A stretch of 64,000 bases of DNA from Petunia secreta (lineage: Eukaryota; Streptophyta; Magnoliopsida; Solanales; Solanaceae). A program made the translations under genes and the position numbers. The stretch spans positions 50,705,001 through 50,769,000 of the forward strand of contig JARKIP010000005.1 in the NCBI GenBank assembly GCA_029990175.1, in the 5' to 3' direction. This document shows, piece by piece, positions 46,740-58,392 of this stretch (positions are counted from its first letter, which is position 1; each line of letters opens with the position of its first letter). The notes below the pieces were generated by a model. It ran no database searches. It worked only from the letters and a program-made list of their open reading frames with translations, and had not been told where the DNA came from.

Positions 46740-48900
46740 TTCCCAAGGTTTGACTAGTTAAGTATTTATTATTCTGCTTGTGAGGTAAGACCCGACTTGA
46801 CCCAAAAGAAAGTTGGCAAGGCTAAAAGTTCAAAAGAAAGTTGGAAAGAAGGTTCCTAAGAAATCAACCTCAAAATCATTCGCTCCGACAACTGCACCTT
46901 TTGTTTCATACATGCAATCGGTTGAGGTAAGACCCGACTTGACCCAAACTAGTTCCACTGCTTTAGATTCTATCTTTAGCCCTGAGAAACTGAGTACCAA
47001 AATTTTGGTAACTAGTATGGATGTAATTGTGAAAACTGTGGAGTCTGGTAGTGAAATTGACATGGGGAAAGGTGTAGAGGTGCATGACGGTAATGTTGTA
47101 GGAGGACTTGTTAAACATAGGTTAGAATTCCATGTTCCTAGTATTGTTGAAGGAATTACTAGTGTAGATGCTGCAAGATTTATGGTTGAAAGGCTAAGTG
47201 CTGAAGAGCATGTGGAATCTCAAAATTGCCCCGTAGACAAACCTAGTTCGGAGGCTACTCTTTTAGAGAAGGAACATGTGGAGGCTGTTGTTGGTGGTCC
47301 ACTTGGTAGAGGACCAAGTTCTTCTGAAGTTTCCAAGGAACTTGCGAAAGAACCTGGTTCTTCCCAAGTTCCTACTGCAACTGATGATCCAGAGCTAGAA
47401 TGGATTGATTCTGAGGATGAGAAGGAAAAAAGTACCTTGAAAGAGGATGAGGGTACTAGAAGGTTGGAAGAAATCCTAAAGAAAAGTGTGAAGTTTGGTG
47501 AAGAGGATGAAAAACTGTTGGAAGAAGAAGAATAGGAGGTAGTATTTCTGAGTGAAACAAAGCCAATGAAAGAGAAGAAGAGAAAACTGGTGAAAGAAGG
47601 GAAAGTAGTGGCAAAGAGAGGATTGGTTGATGAAAGTGAAGATGAGAACTCTCAGTCTGATAGTGAGAGTATTAAAGAACATGTGATTCCTGTAGTTCCT
47701 AGAAAGGTAGCTACAAGGTCAGCTTTATAGCAGCAGGTTGAAAATATGGAAAAGTATGCTCAGCAATAGAAAGCAAAAGAGGGTGAGAAGAAGTAGGATG
47801 TTGACAGAAAAGAAGGCAGTGATGAGGATGGGGACTATGTGGACCCAGATAACTCATACTCTGAAAGTGATGAGGACTCAAAGAAAAAGAAAAAAGAAAG
47901 ACAGGAGGAGGTACACAGAGTGGCCTTCTTTGCTAGACATCAGGTGTTAGCTGGTAGCATTTGGTGTGACCTGGAGGAGCCTCAGATAAAACCCTTAGTC
48001 ATGAAGGTGAAGGGCCAGTGGTGTATTAAGCTCTTTACAAAGGATGATAGGTGTTTGTTTGCTGAAGAGGTGAGGGAGTTTTATGTGAAATGCAGTGTGG
48101 CTGGTAGGAGAGTCTTTTCTGTTGTGAAGGGTGTGGAATTAGAGTTTGGGAGAGAAGAGTTGGGTATGACTCTAGATGTGCCTGCTGAAGGGTATTGTAG
48201 GTACACAAAGCTGAAGTGGCATAAGAGAATAGACAATCTTGCTTCTTTGGATGTGGTGAGGAAAGTTCTCTGGAAGTCCCAGACTGATGAAGGAGAGGAA
48301 GGTTGAGAAAAAGCAGATGGAACCAACTCATCAGTTGGTGTTTGAGTTTGTGCATAGGTTCTTGTTGCCAAGAGGGGAAAGGAATAGCAAAGCCTGTGCC
48401 TTTGACTTGACTTATATGGACTTGCTGGACAAGGGTGTTGAGATTAACCTGCCTGGACTGATCATTAGATACATTAAAAGGATTGCAGACACTGACAAGA
48501 AACCACACTCTCTTGTGCATTCTGCAGCAGGTATTTGAACACTTTGGAGTGCTCGTTGCAAATGGGAAGAAGGCTACACATCACTAGATGTTTGGCATAA
48601 ATGTCCTGAAGACATGTGATTTCTTCAAGGAAAGGAGAGCCTCCAAGCGTCCTATGCAAGTCAAGATTGAAAAGGCTGATGAGAGTGAAGGTTTTGGACC
48701 TGAAGAAGCTGTGCAGGAATGGAGTAGCATTTGTTGGAGCTGAATGATGAAAATCAGAGCTGAAGAGGCAGCTAAAATTGAAGGATCAAGAAATTGATCG
48801 CTTGACCATTGAGTGCAACAAACATCAGGCCGAGCTGGTTGTTGAAAGGGCAAAAAACTAAAGGAACCTTGAAGCACTTGTCAAGCACTTCAAACTTTAA
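46740..48900 (+). pseudogene. Copia extra ORF after pol (envelope-like position)
   Basis: One frame runs from 46813 to 48306 with only four internal stops, all TAG (47533, 47728, 47767 and 47794 region). After a one-base shift a second piece follows (48287-48538). No ATG starts the first piece. The protein is acidic and Lys-rich, then has a compact region with AEGYCRYTKLKW and, in the shifted frame, FDLTYMDLLDKGVEINLPG. A Lys/Glu-rich coiled segment lies near 48760-48890. In Sireviruses an extra ORF downstream of pol has been called envelope-like; I see no clear signal peptide or fusion motif, so that name rests on position only. Confidence 0.6.
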
Positions 48901-49349
48901 GCTATTAGCCTGCCCATTCCTTGCCCAAAACCTTTCCTTATTCCCTCTCTCTAATGCATATTTGAGACAATTTTTTTTTGGTCCGTACTTAATTGGGTCA
49001 TGTATGCTCTGCCTTGGATGATTGATTTTAAATTGCTTGTTTTGCTTCTGTGGTTTCTTCTACATAACTGCTGGTTCTGTTTAGGCCCTTAGATATATTC
49101 TTTGTGTTCTTAGTTAACTTATTAACTTGTGCTATAGTCTGGACTGTATTAATTTGTTCTTACAGGATTTTTGAATCTTTTCGATGATGCCAAATGGGGG
49201 AAGAAGGAAATGTTGTTGGGATTGTTGTGACCTGACTCATCTGTTTTAAATTTCTTTCAATTGTTTTTTTTATTTTTATTTTTGTCTTGGTGTTTGCATG
49301 TACAGGTTTTTAGGCAACATTTGTTTGTCATCATAAAAAATGGAGAATT
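48901..49349 (+). other. Copia 3' non-coding region and polypurine tract
   Basis: The sequence is non-coding. A purine-rich run AAAAAATGGAGAA (49335-49347) abuts the 3' LTR. A second one, GGGGGAAGAAGGAAA near 49197, lies about 140 bp upstream and resembles tracts of related Copia elements. Confidence 0.55.
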
Positions 49350-50147
49350 TGTTGAGTTAAATATTTTGAAGAATGACAAACGAAGGACTTAGCGGAGAAC
49401 TTAGTCCTTGAGGAGAAGGGCACGACTGATCGAAAAGATTGTGAGATGCAAATCCATGTAGAACTAGGAGTAGTGATGCATATGCATATGCGTATCCTAG
49501 TCAGCAAAAGAAGTTGTGCCGTGGCTGTCTCATTGAAGTGTGAACGAGAGTTGGTACTAAACAAGGAGTGTATCACTGGGAATCTGGATTTACCATAATT
49601 GTAAGGCTTCCTAATGAAACACTGCAAGGGTTACAAAGCTCATATAAAAGCAACTAATTGGGGCAGCCGATCTCAGTCATATAGTACGAGAGGAGAGAGC
49701 AAAAAAAAGGCGATTCAATAATTCTTGAAGTGACTTAACGGTGATGACAACCATTGAAGAACTCACAGTATAATTAGCAAACTGATTAGGTTCTTTACTG
49801 TAGTTGTCTTGCTGTTACGTATTGTTGGTTTTATCCATCTGCTTATAGTAGAAGCCATAGTAATAGGTGAACTTGTGAGTGATTACTTTGTAAAGCTAGA
49901 GTTTAGCTTTATGAATATTTAGGGTTTAGAGTGTAGCCCCTTTGTTACATAGTTTGTAATCTAAAAACTTGCTCTTTGTATTAGTGGAAGTGTTTTCAAA
50001 ATCCCAGAGTGTGGGTTGTGGTTTTTCTCTCTTGAGCAAAGAGTTTTCCACGTGAAAACACCGTATTTTTTATCTACTGTTTTAAATTTAGTTTGGTGAG
50101 TGTTGATCGAAATAACGGTACAAGAACTGAGTTCTTATAACCAAGAG

Positions 50148-50921
50148 TGATGCCGGGTAAACCACCACCACAAGGCCTTTTACTAGAAGTCAATCCAAAG
50201 CACTTCATGATGCTCACTTATACTTGATTCGGAAGGGCGTTGATGATACGAGCTCCGGAGACCATTAGAAGCTCATATACTTGAGCTCGTTGGAAGAAGG
50301 AATAGAAGGCCACAGGGCAGTGGGCGGAGTGCTTAGCCCATAGGCGGAGCGCCTAAGCACAACAGCCACCAGGCGGAGGGCCTAGAACCATGGCCAGTGG
50401 TGCTCACTAGGCGGAGCGCCTGACCCATAGGCGGAGCGCCGGTCATGGCTCCACTAGGCGGAGTGCATAGCTAGCCCAAGTGGGGCGCCCAAGTTGCTGA
50501 GTTTCCGAGCTTTTTGTGTAAACTTACTATTTTAGCCCTAGTTTGTTCTATTGTATTTCTATCTAGCTAAGGGCTTATTAGACATTTTATTGGGTTGTAG
50601 AAGGGTGCTATAAATACACCCTTCATCATTTATTGCCATCAGCTCCTCTTGAATATTGAACATTGATGAGCACTGCTCTCCAAAACACTGGTAAACTTTT
50701 GGCTTGAATCAATTGGATGAATCCAAATTGCTCTTCAATCCTCTTTGATCATTCTATTTGCGAGAGCCGGGTGTCTCTTGAGGATAGTTGCGTAGTGTAG
50801 GTTCTACTTGACTCAAACGAGGGTGTATCAAGACATCGTTCCTTGGTTCTAGCTTGTAAGTTGTTCTTGTCGCGTCTCGCTTTATATTTAATTTATCGCT
50901 TCCGTGGCTTTCCCTGCATCA
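50148..50921 (+). repeat. E5 5' LTR
   Basis: The 774-bp LTR carries a cluster of AGGCGGAGCGCCT-type palindromes and decayed copies between about 50321 and 50490, then a TATA box CTATAAATAC at 50608-50617. Confidence 0.9.
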
Positions 50922-50923
50922 GT

Positions 50924-50935
50924 TGGTATTAGAGC
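50924..50935 (+). promoter_or_regulatory. E5 primer binding site, one mismatch
   Basis: TGGTATTAGAGC has T where the sister elements have C. It lies two bases after the LTR. Confidence 0.88.
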
Positions 50936-52103
50936 AAGGCTCGGGTGTTGTTTCTACAAACCCTCGTTCCTTGTTCGTAGTGTTTTTATCTTGTCTTAGT
51001 ATCATTTTTATTGTTGTTCTTGAAAAATTTGAAGAAAAACAAAAAATTCAAAAGCTAGAAAATTTCAAAAATTTACTAGAAATCGTTAGTTGTTGCGATT
51101 TTGTTGGTGTTAGTTATCGGGAATTGTTTGTTTAAGTATTCCCGTCGATTGGGTACCAACGAAACACATTTTGGAGTTGTGTATCAAAATCTCGAAAATC
51201 AAATCCCAAAGTTGAAAATTCAATAAATTTGCTAGAACTTGTTTGTTGTTATGATTTCTTGGATGTTTGGTATCGGGGATTGTTCTATATAGTTAACCCG
51301 TCATTTTGATACCCCCATAACATCATTTGGTGTAACGGAATGAAAATCGAAATTTTGAATCTTTAAGTTTTTAAAAATTCTTGAAGAACTTGCTCCAAAT
51401 TCTTGAAACAAACTTCTTGTTGGTTGTTTATTGGATTAAATCATTGGAGTTTGTTTTTTATAGCATAAAACAACTTTGGGTATCATCAAAAGTGAAAAAC
51501 TCCTTCAAATCGTTGGAAAAATTGCTTGAAAAGCGTCAAAAACGTGTTCTTGACGAGCTGAAGCGCCAGGCCTTGGCGGACCACCCAGACCCAGGCGCTC
51601 CGCACCAAAATCTTTCTACCCATTTTGTGCCAAAAACTAGGCGGACCACCCACCTGCGTAGGTGGACAGCCCAGTTTGCTGAAGGGGTGCGGGTAGTTGA
51701 TTTCGTTAGGTTTTCATGTTTATTTGTTCAAGTTGCTTCCGGTTAGTACTTTGAGAGTAACACTCCTACTCAATTAGTACTAACTCAGTGAGCGATTAGG
51801 ATACTTGTGCCTAGAGGAGAGTAGACCTCAAAGAAGACTCGTAATTAATTGTTTGCTTCAAGTGCGCACTAAGTAGCTTAGCGTTCATCGAGTCCTATTA
51901 ACTCCACTCTTCCCAAAGAGTATTTGGTTCTTGTGAATTGGTTTGGCTATCGAGGAAATTGATCAACTACTAGGAGGCCATTGATCTCAAGCTTGTGTGA
52001 ATCTACCCAACTTGAGTGAACCCGAGCGACAAACAAAAGTGAGGGGAGTGAGTGAGGACTTTTACTCTAATCTCTTTTCTTGTTTTTGATTGCTTATAGG
52101 TAC
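50936..52103 (+). other. E5 leader
   Basis: The untranslated leader has degenerate GGCGGACCACC/GGCGCTCCGC motifs at about 51560-51680, apparently decayed palindromes. A pyrimidine-rich tract ending ATAG at 52099 precedes gag ATG 52104. Confidence 0.55.
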
Positions 52104-54200
52104 ATGGCGGTGGAAAAGGCAAAGAATACCATTGAGGTTCCAACCAACGTCTTGGCTACTCTACTAGCCGAGGTGAAGGCTCTCAACCTTAAAATGGAAA
52201 TTATGGAAAGAGAAAGAACCCCTAGTGCCCATAAAGATACCGGGGAGGGCACAAGTGATGATTCAATCATGAAACCGGAACAATATGCGGAGCTAGTTCG
52301 TCGACAACGGTTGAGGGGTGAGGCTCTTGCTAGAGAAAGATCGTTGGGAAATCCCCAACCCTTGGACAATCCCTAAGGAGATGTTCCACTCCTAAGTCCC
52401 CGAAGAAATGTTGTACCCCTTGAGCAAGTTGATGAAGCTCAAGAAGGAGAGGGTCTCGGACTTGAAGATGACTATGATGCTCCCTATCCAAATAGGAGGG
52501 CAATGAATGGAGGCCGGGGTATAGATGGAGGTCGTGGGCGACGTCGAGGACCTCCAAGGGCTTTTGTAGGAAGGAACTTGAGGCGTGAGTATGATGAGGT
52601 TGATGATTACTACGGGGGTCAACCGGAACCACACAGTGGGGGTCGTGACAACAACCTCAATAGTGTGAAGATCACTATCCCACCTTTCAAAGGGATGATG
52701 ATGCAACCCAAATTGCATCGACACTTACACTCAGTTTGGAGCGGTATGGATGATATGAGCTCGGGGAATGACTCGAACACAATGCATTGGAGCTCAATCA
52801 AAGAGGAAACAGGGCAGGAAACAGTGCAGGAAGCAGAGGAGCAAAACAGGGCAAGACAGGGCAGCACTTTCTGAGCTTACTGCCTGACGAAGAGGATTTG
52901 CTCTTCGCGATCGCGTGCACACCTTCGCGATCGCGAAGAGATTTTGTTTGCTCTTCGCCTACGCGCCACCCTCCGCGCGATCGCGCGCCTCAGTAACCAA
53001 GTGCCCACGCGATCGCTACTCCATTCACGCGATCGCGAAGACCAGTGGAGTGGCAGCGACCAGAAACTTGGCAAATCTTGTAATGGGAAACTATAAATAG
53101 ACCCCTTAGTCATTTATTGCATTTTAACCAACCTTGAATGTAGAATGATGAATTTCTTGAGTGAATCTCAATGAAGAACCCGTGAGCGGGCATGATTTCA
53201 CTTGGTGGATTCCAAGTTGAACATCGAAACCTCTTTGATCATTCTACTTGCGAGAGCCGAGTGTCTCTTGAGAGTAGTTGCATAATATAGGTGATCCTTG
53301 ACTTCACCCGGGGTGTATCGAGACAAGTTCCTCGGTGCTACTTAGGTAAACGTTTCAAGCCTCGTCTTGCTTTTTATCTCGATATCATTATCGATATCGC
53401 CTATCTTGTTTTAGCTTCCGCATTATTGTATCGTTTGTCGCTTCCGCCTAGTTTCCATTGCATCACTAGTGATCCAGAAGCATTCTTAGAGTGGAAGGTT
53501 CAATTGGAGCGGGCCTTTGACACAAATGATATGTCCGAGGAGAAGAAAGCTACCTATGCCATCACTTCATTTGAGTCCTATGCTTCCACGTGGTGGGAAT
53601 CCGTCAAGCGGTCGAGGAGACGAGTTGGGTTGCGAATGAACATTACTTGAGAGGAATTGAAAGAGGTAATGAGCACCAAATATGTGACTCCCAAGTATAG
53701 ACAAGAACAACTCAAGAGGCTCTATGAGTTGAAACAAGGCTACAAGTCCGTTGATAAGTATTTTAACGAATTTAAGAAAAATCGAATGGCCCTTGATATG
53801 GAAACAGACTATGACGAGCAAGCTATCATTCGCTTTAAGAATGGCTTGAGCCAGGAGATTGCTTCTTAATTGAGGCTACACATCTTTCATTCTCTACAAG
53901 ATGTTTGTGATGCCGTGGTTGAAGCCGAGAAGTGGCTCAAGGAAGAGAAAGCTCATCGCTTTAGGAGTACTACTTCCACTCCAACGGCTCCACCCAAAGA
54001 ATGGAAAAGCCCAAACACAAGTGGTGCAAGTGGAAGTCGTGATATGAAGAAGCCTTTTGAGAAGGTTACCCTCAGAAACAACTTCAAAGAAGTTGGAGGT
54101 AATTCTAAAACTCAATTAAATACTCCTCCTTCTTCTTCTTTCCAATGCCACAAGTGCAAGGGTTATGGCCACTTTGCCAAAGAATACCCTACCCGAAAAA
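52104..54200 (+). pseudogene. E5 gag, stops and solo-LTR insertion
   Basis: ATG 52104 starts a Gag like that of E4, with an RG-rich middle (GGRGIDGGRGRRRG). TAA at 52374, TGA at 53648 and TAA at 53867 interrupt it. A solo LTR sits between FKG and TSDP at 52699-53465. The zinc knuckle near 54140-54190 has Tyr in place of the last Cys ([15 protein letters not shown]), so zinc binding should be lost. Confidence 0.85.
52699..53465 (+). mobile_element. Solo LTR of the E3 family inside E5 gag
   Basis: The 767-bp sequence from TGATGCAACCC to TTGCATCA matches the E3 LTR, with its CGCGATCGCG palindromes (about 52908-53039) and TATA box CTATAAATAG at 53091-53100. The flanks are GATGA and CTAGT, so no target duplication is visible. 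Confidence 0.88.
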
Positions 54201-57200
54201 TAATGATTGTGATAAATGATGGGTTGGTGTATGAGGAGGAAAGTAAGCCCGAGGGTGATGTTGTTGAGGAGAGTGAGGTAGTTGAGGGTGAAGAGAGAGC
54301 GGCGGAGGGGGATGATCCTAATATGTTCCTAGTGGTACGTCGTAGTTTGAGTGCCATGAGGAGTAAAGAGAGGGAGGATGAGAAAAGGGAGAACTTGTTC
54401 CATGCTAGGTGTAGAGTGAAGGGACAAGTGTGCTCCATGATTATTGACTCGGGTAGTTGTGCGTATGTGGTGAGCGAATCTTTGGTCTCACAATTGAAAT
54501 TGCCTACCCTTAAACACCAAAGCCCCTACCCTTTGCAATGGTTGAGTGAATGTGGGGAGTTGAAGGTAGTGAAGCAAGTCTTGATTAAGTTCAAGATTGG
54601 GAACTACCAAGATGAGCACATGTTTGATGTAGTGCCAGTGCAAGCTTGCCACCTCTTGTTTGGTAGGCCTTGGCAATATGACAAGCAAGTGGTTCATGAT
54701 GACCGAGCCAACACTTACACGGTTAAACATGAGGGCAAGAAGTATGTGCTTACGCCCTTGATGCCAAAGCAAGTAAGTGATGACTATAGGCGCATGAGGG
54801 AGTTGAGGGAAGCGGCTAAAGCTAAATCTCCCGTTGTGGCCAAGCCTTTGGTCGAAACTCCACCATCTTCTACCGGTCGCATTTGTGCCATGATGCAACC
54901 AGGTGAGTACTTGAGAGGTAATGATGGCACTAAAATGCTCATTTGCCTAGTGCACAAAGGTATGGTTTTAAATTCCGATTATGATTATTCTTCTAACCCT
55001 AACCCTATGCCTAGTGCTATTGAGAATGTCTTGAAGGTATTTGAGGACATGTTCCCGGAAGAGATGCTGAGTGGTCTTTCTCTATTGAGGGGGATTGAAC
55101 ACAAAATTGATTTTGTCCCGGGGTCCCAAATCCTAAACAAACCGGCTTATAGGAGCAATCTGGAGGATACAAAGGAATTACAAAAGCAAGTGGATGAATT
55201 TCTCACTAAAGGCTTGGTTCGTGAAAGCTTGAGTCCGTGTGCCGTACCGGTCATTCTTGAACCAAAGAAGGACGGGACATGGAGGATGTGTGTTGATTGC
55301 CGTGCGGTCAACAAGATAATAGTAAAGTATCGTCATCCCATTCCTAGACTTAATAATATGCTTGATGAATTGAGTGATTCTAGTATCTTTTCTAAGATAG
55401 ATCTTAGGTCCGGCTACTACCAAATCCGGATAAAACCGGGTGATGAGTGGAAAACCGAATTCAAGACTAAGTTTGGTCTCTATGAATGGTTGGTGATGCC
55501 TTTTGGCCTCTCCAACGCACCTAGCACTTTTATGAGGTTGATGAACCATGTCTTGAAACCGTTTATCAACAAATTTGTGATTGTCTATTTTGATGATATT
55601 TTGATATATAGCAAATCAATAGATGATCATGTTGGCCAATTAAGTCAAGTTCTTGAAGTGCTAAGAGCCGAAAAGCTCTATGCTAATTTTAAAAAGTGTG
55701 CCTTTTGTCTAGAAAAGATTGTCTTTCTTGGTTTTGTTGTTAGTGCCAATGGTGTAGAAGTTGATGTGTCCAAAGTTGAAACCATTAGAGATTGGCCTAC
55801 TCCTACTACCTTTTCTCATGTTAGGAGTTTCCATGGCCTTGCTAGTTTTTATAGGCTCTTTGTTAGAGACTTTAGGACCATCACTGCACCACTCACCGAG
55901 TTGGTGAAGAAGGACAAGTCCTTTGTGCGGGGGGAGCCTCAAGAGAAGGCTTTCCAAGAATTGAAAAGTAGGTTGAGTACCGCCTCATTGTTGCAATTGC
56001 CCGACTTGGGGAAGGCTTTTGAGGTTGAATGTGATGCCTCGGGGGTGGGAATTGGGGGTGTTCTCATGTAAGAAGGGAAACCCGTTGCCTACTTTAGTGA
56101 GAAGTTGAAGGGCGCAACCTTGAATTACTCCACGTATGACAAGGAATTGTATGCCCTTGTAAGAGCTCTAGCTCATTGGCAACACTATCTTTGGCCTAGG
56201 GAATTTGTGATCAAGAGTGACCATGAGTCACTCAAGCATCATAAAGGCCAAGAGAAATTTAACAAGAGACATGCCAAGTGGGTAGAGTTCATTGAGTCTT
56301 TTCCCTATGTAATTCATTACAAGAAGGAAAAGGACAATGTTGTAGCCGATACACTTTCTAGAAAGTTCGCCCTTGCTACCACTCTTGCTTTTAGGCTTAT
56401 GAGTTTTGAAAGTATAAAATTGATGTATGAACATGACCCAAAGCTCAAGAGCATTTATGATGCTCTAGTGAGTGGGAAAAGGGTGGAGAAATACCAATAG
56501 GTAGATGGCTACATTTTCAAAAATGGTAGAGTATGTGTCCCCGAGTCCTCTTGGCGAGAATTGCTAGTGCGTGAAGCACATTGTGGAGGCTTGATGGGTC
56601 ACTTTGGGAGGGATAAGACTTTGGCCATTCTTATGGAGCAATTCCATTGGCCTAAGATGGGGTTGCATGTTGAGCGACTATGTAATACTTGTTTGGATTG
56701 CAAGCACGCCAAGTCTAAGTCGAATCCCTAGGGCTTGTATACTCCTTTACCTATTCCTACTAGCCCGTGAATGGATATTTCTGTGGATTTTGTTATGCAC
56801 TTGCCACGGTCTAAAGGAGGGCATGATAGTATTTATGTTGTCGTGGATAGGTTCTCCAAAATGGCTCACTTTATTCCTTGTAAAAAGAGTAGTGATGCAC
56901 ACCATGTAGCTTCTTTGTTCATTGATAATGTGTTAAAGTTGCATGGAGTTCCTCAAACCATTGTGAGTGATAGGGACACTAAGTTCCTAAGCCATTTTTG
57001 GAGGTGCTTGTGGGGTGCCCTTGGCACCAAATTGTTGTTCTCTACGTCTCACCACCCTCAAATGGATGGTCAAACCGAGGTTGTGAACCGAACCTTGGGG
57101 TCTTTTCTTAGAGCTATGACCCGAGGTAAGGCCGAGACTTGGATGGAGAAGTTACCTCTCATGGAGTTTGCATATAACCGTACTTTGCATATAATTATTG

Positions 57201-57707
57201 GCATGATTCTATTTGAGTATGTTTATGGTTTTAACCCATTGATTCCACTTGATCTTATCCCTTTGCCAAGGGAGATGGTTGTTAATTTTGAAGGTAAAAG
57301 CCGAGCTAAGGCCTTGATTGAACTCCATGCTAAGGCGAAGAAGAACTTGGAGGAAGCTTATGAGAAGGTGGCCTCCAAAACTTGGAGGAAGCTTATGAGA
57401 AGGTGGCCTCCAAGAAAAACAAGGGAATAAAGAAGGTGGAACTCAAAAAGGGAGATTGGGTGTGGGTACACTTCCGGAAGGAAAGATTTCCGAACCTTAG
57501 AAAAGGGAAGTTGGCACCCCGAGGCGATGGACCCTTCCAAGTACTCTCCAAGATCAACAACAATGCATATGTGATCGATTTAGCCGGTGAGTACAATGTT
57601 TCAAATGCTTTCAATGGTAGTGACTTGGCTCCTTTTGATGTAGGTCATGATGCCGTGGAAGATGTTGCTTCAATTTCGAGGACGAAATCTTCTCAAGAAT
57701 GGGAGGA
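54201..57707 (+). pseudogene. E5 pol: protease, RT, RNase H, integrase, broken
   Basis: An open stretch to 56071 holds a retropepsin ([12 protein letters not shown]) and an RT with YFDD (55586-55597). Stops follow at 56069, 56498, 56729 and 56768. RNase H and the integrase HHCC finger and DDE core ([22 protein letters not shown]) are recognisable. A 35-bp tandem duplication at 57344-57413 shifts the frame. The frame after it (from about 57382) runs on through the tail (SDLAPFDVG...SRTKSSQEWEDD) into the 3' LTR to 57963. The purine tract GAATGGGAGGA (57697-57707) abuts the LTR. Confidence 0.88.
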
Positions 57708-58392
57708 TGATGCCGGGCAAACCACCACCACAAGGCCTTTTACTAGAAGCCAAGCCAAAGCACTTCATGATGCTCACTTATACTTGATTCAGAAGGGCGT
57801 TGATGATACGAGCTCCGGAGACCATTGGAAGCTCATACGCTTGAGCTCATTGAAAGTAGGAATGGAAGGCCACAGGGTAGTGGGCGGAGTGCCTAGCACC
57901 ATGGCCAGTGGTGCTCACCAGGCGGAGCGCCTGGGTCATGGCTCCACCAGGTGGAGCGCCTAGCTAGCCCAGGCGGGGCTCCTAAGTTGCCGAGTTTCCT
58001 AGCTTTTTGTGTAAACTTACTATTTTAGCCCTAGTTTGTTCTATGGTATTTCTATCTAGCTAAGGGCTATTAGACATTTCATTGGGTTGTAGAAGGGTGC
58101 TATAAATACACCCTTCATCATTTATTGCCATTAACTCGTCTTGAATATTAAACATTGATGAGCATTGCTTTCCAAAACACTTGTAAACTTTTGGCTTGAA
58201 TCAATTAGATGAATCGAAGTTGCTCTTCAATCCTCGTCAATTGGTGTCTCTTGAGGATAATTGCGTAGCGTACGTTCTACTTGACTCGAACGAGGGTGTA
58301 TCAAGATATCGTTCCTTGGTGCTACCTCGTAAGTTGTTCTTGTCGCGTCTCGCTTTATCTTTAATTTATGCTTTCGTGGTTTCCCTGCATCA
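57708..58392 (+). repeat. E5 3' LTR
   Basis: This 685-bp LTR is shorter than its partner by 89 bp, with losses in the palindrome cluster and near the GATCATTCTATTTGCGAGAG block. TATA box at 58100-58109. Confidence 0.9.

Larger units (their letters stand above)
50148..58392 (+). mobile_element. E5: Ty3 element in Copia 3' LTR
   Basis: LTRs at 50148-50921 and 57708-58392 start TGATGCCGGG and end CCTGCATCA. The duplication AAGAG at 50143-50147 and 58393-58397 is perfect. Gag, protease, RT, RNase H and integrase are present in order but full of stops. Related to E4 throughout the coding region and to E3 in U5. Confidence 0.92.

Noticed and set aside
46740..48306. Amber-stop readthrough as a recoding system
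   Set aside because: Four TAG codons in a dead element are more simply explained by CAG decay. No readthrough context is evident and pol nearby also carries TGA stops.
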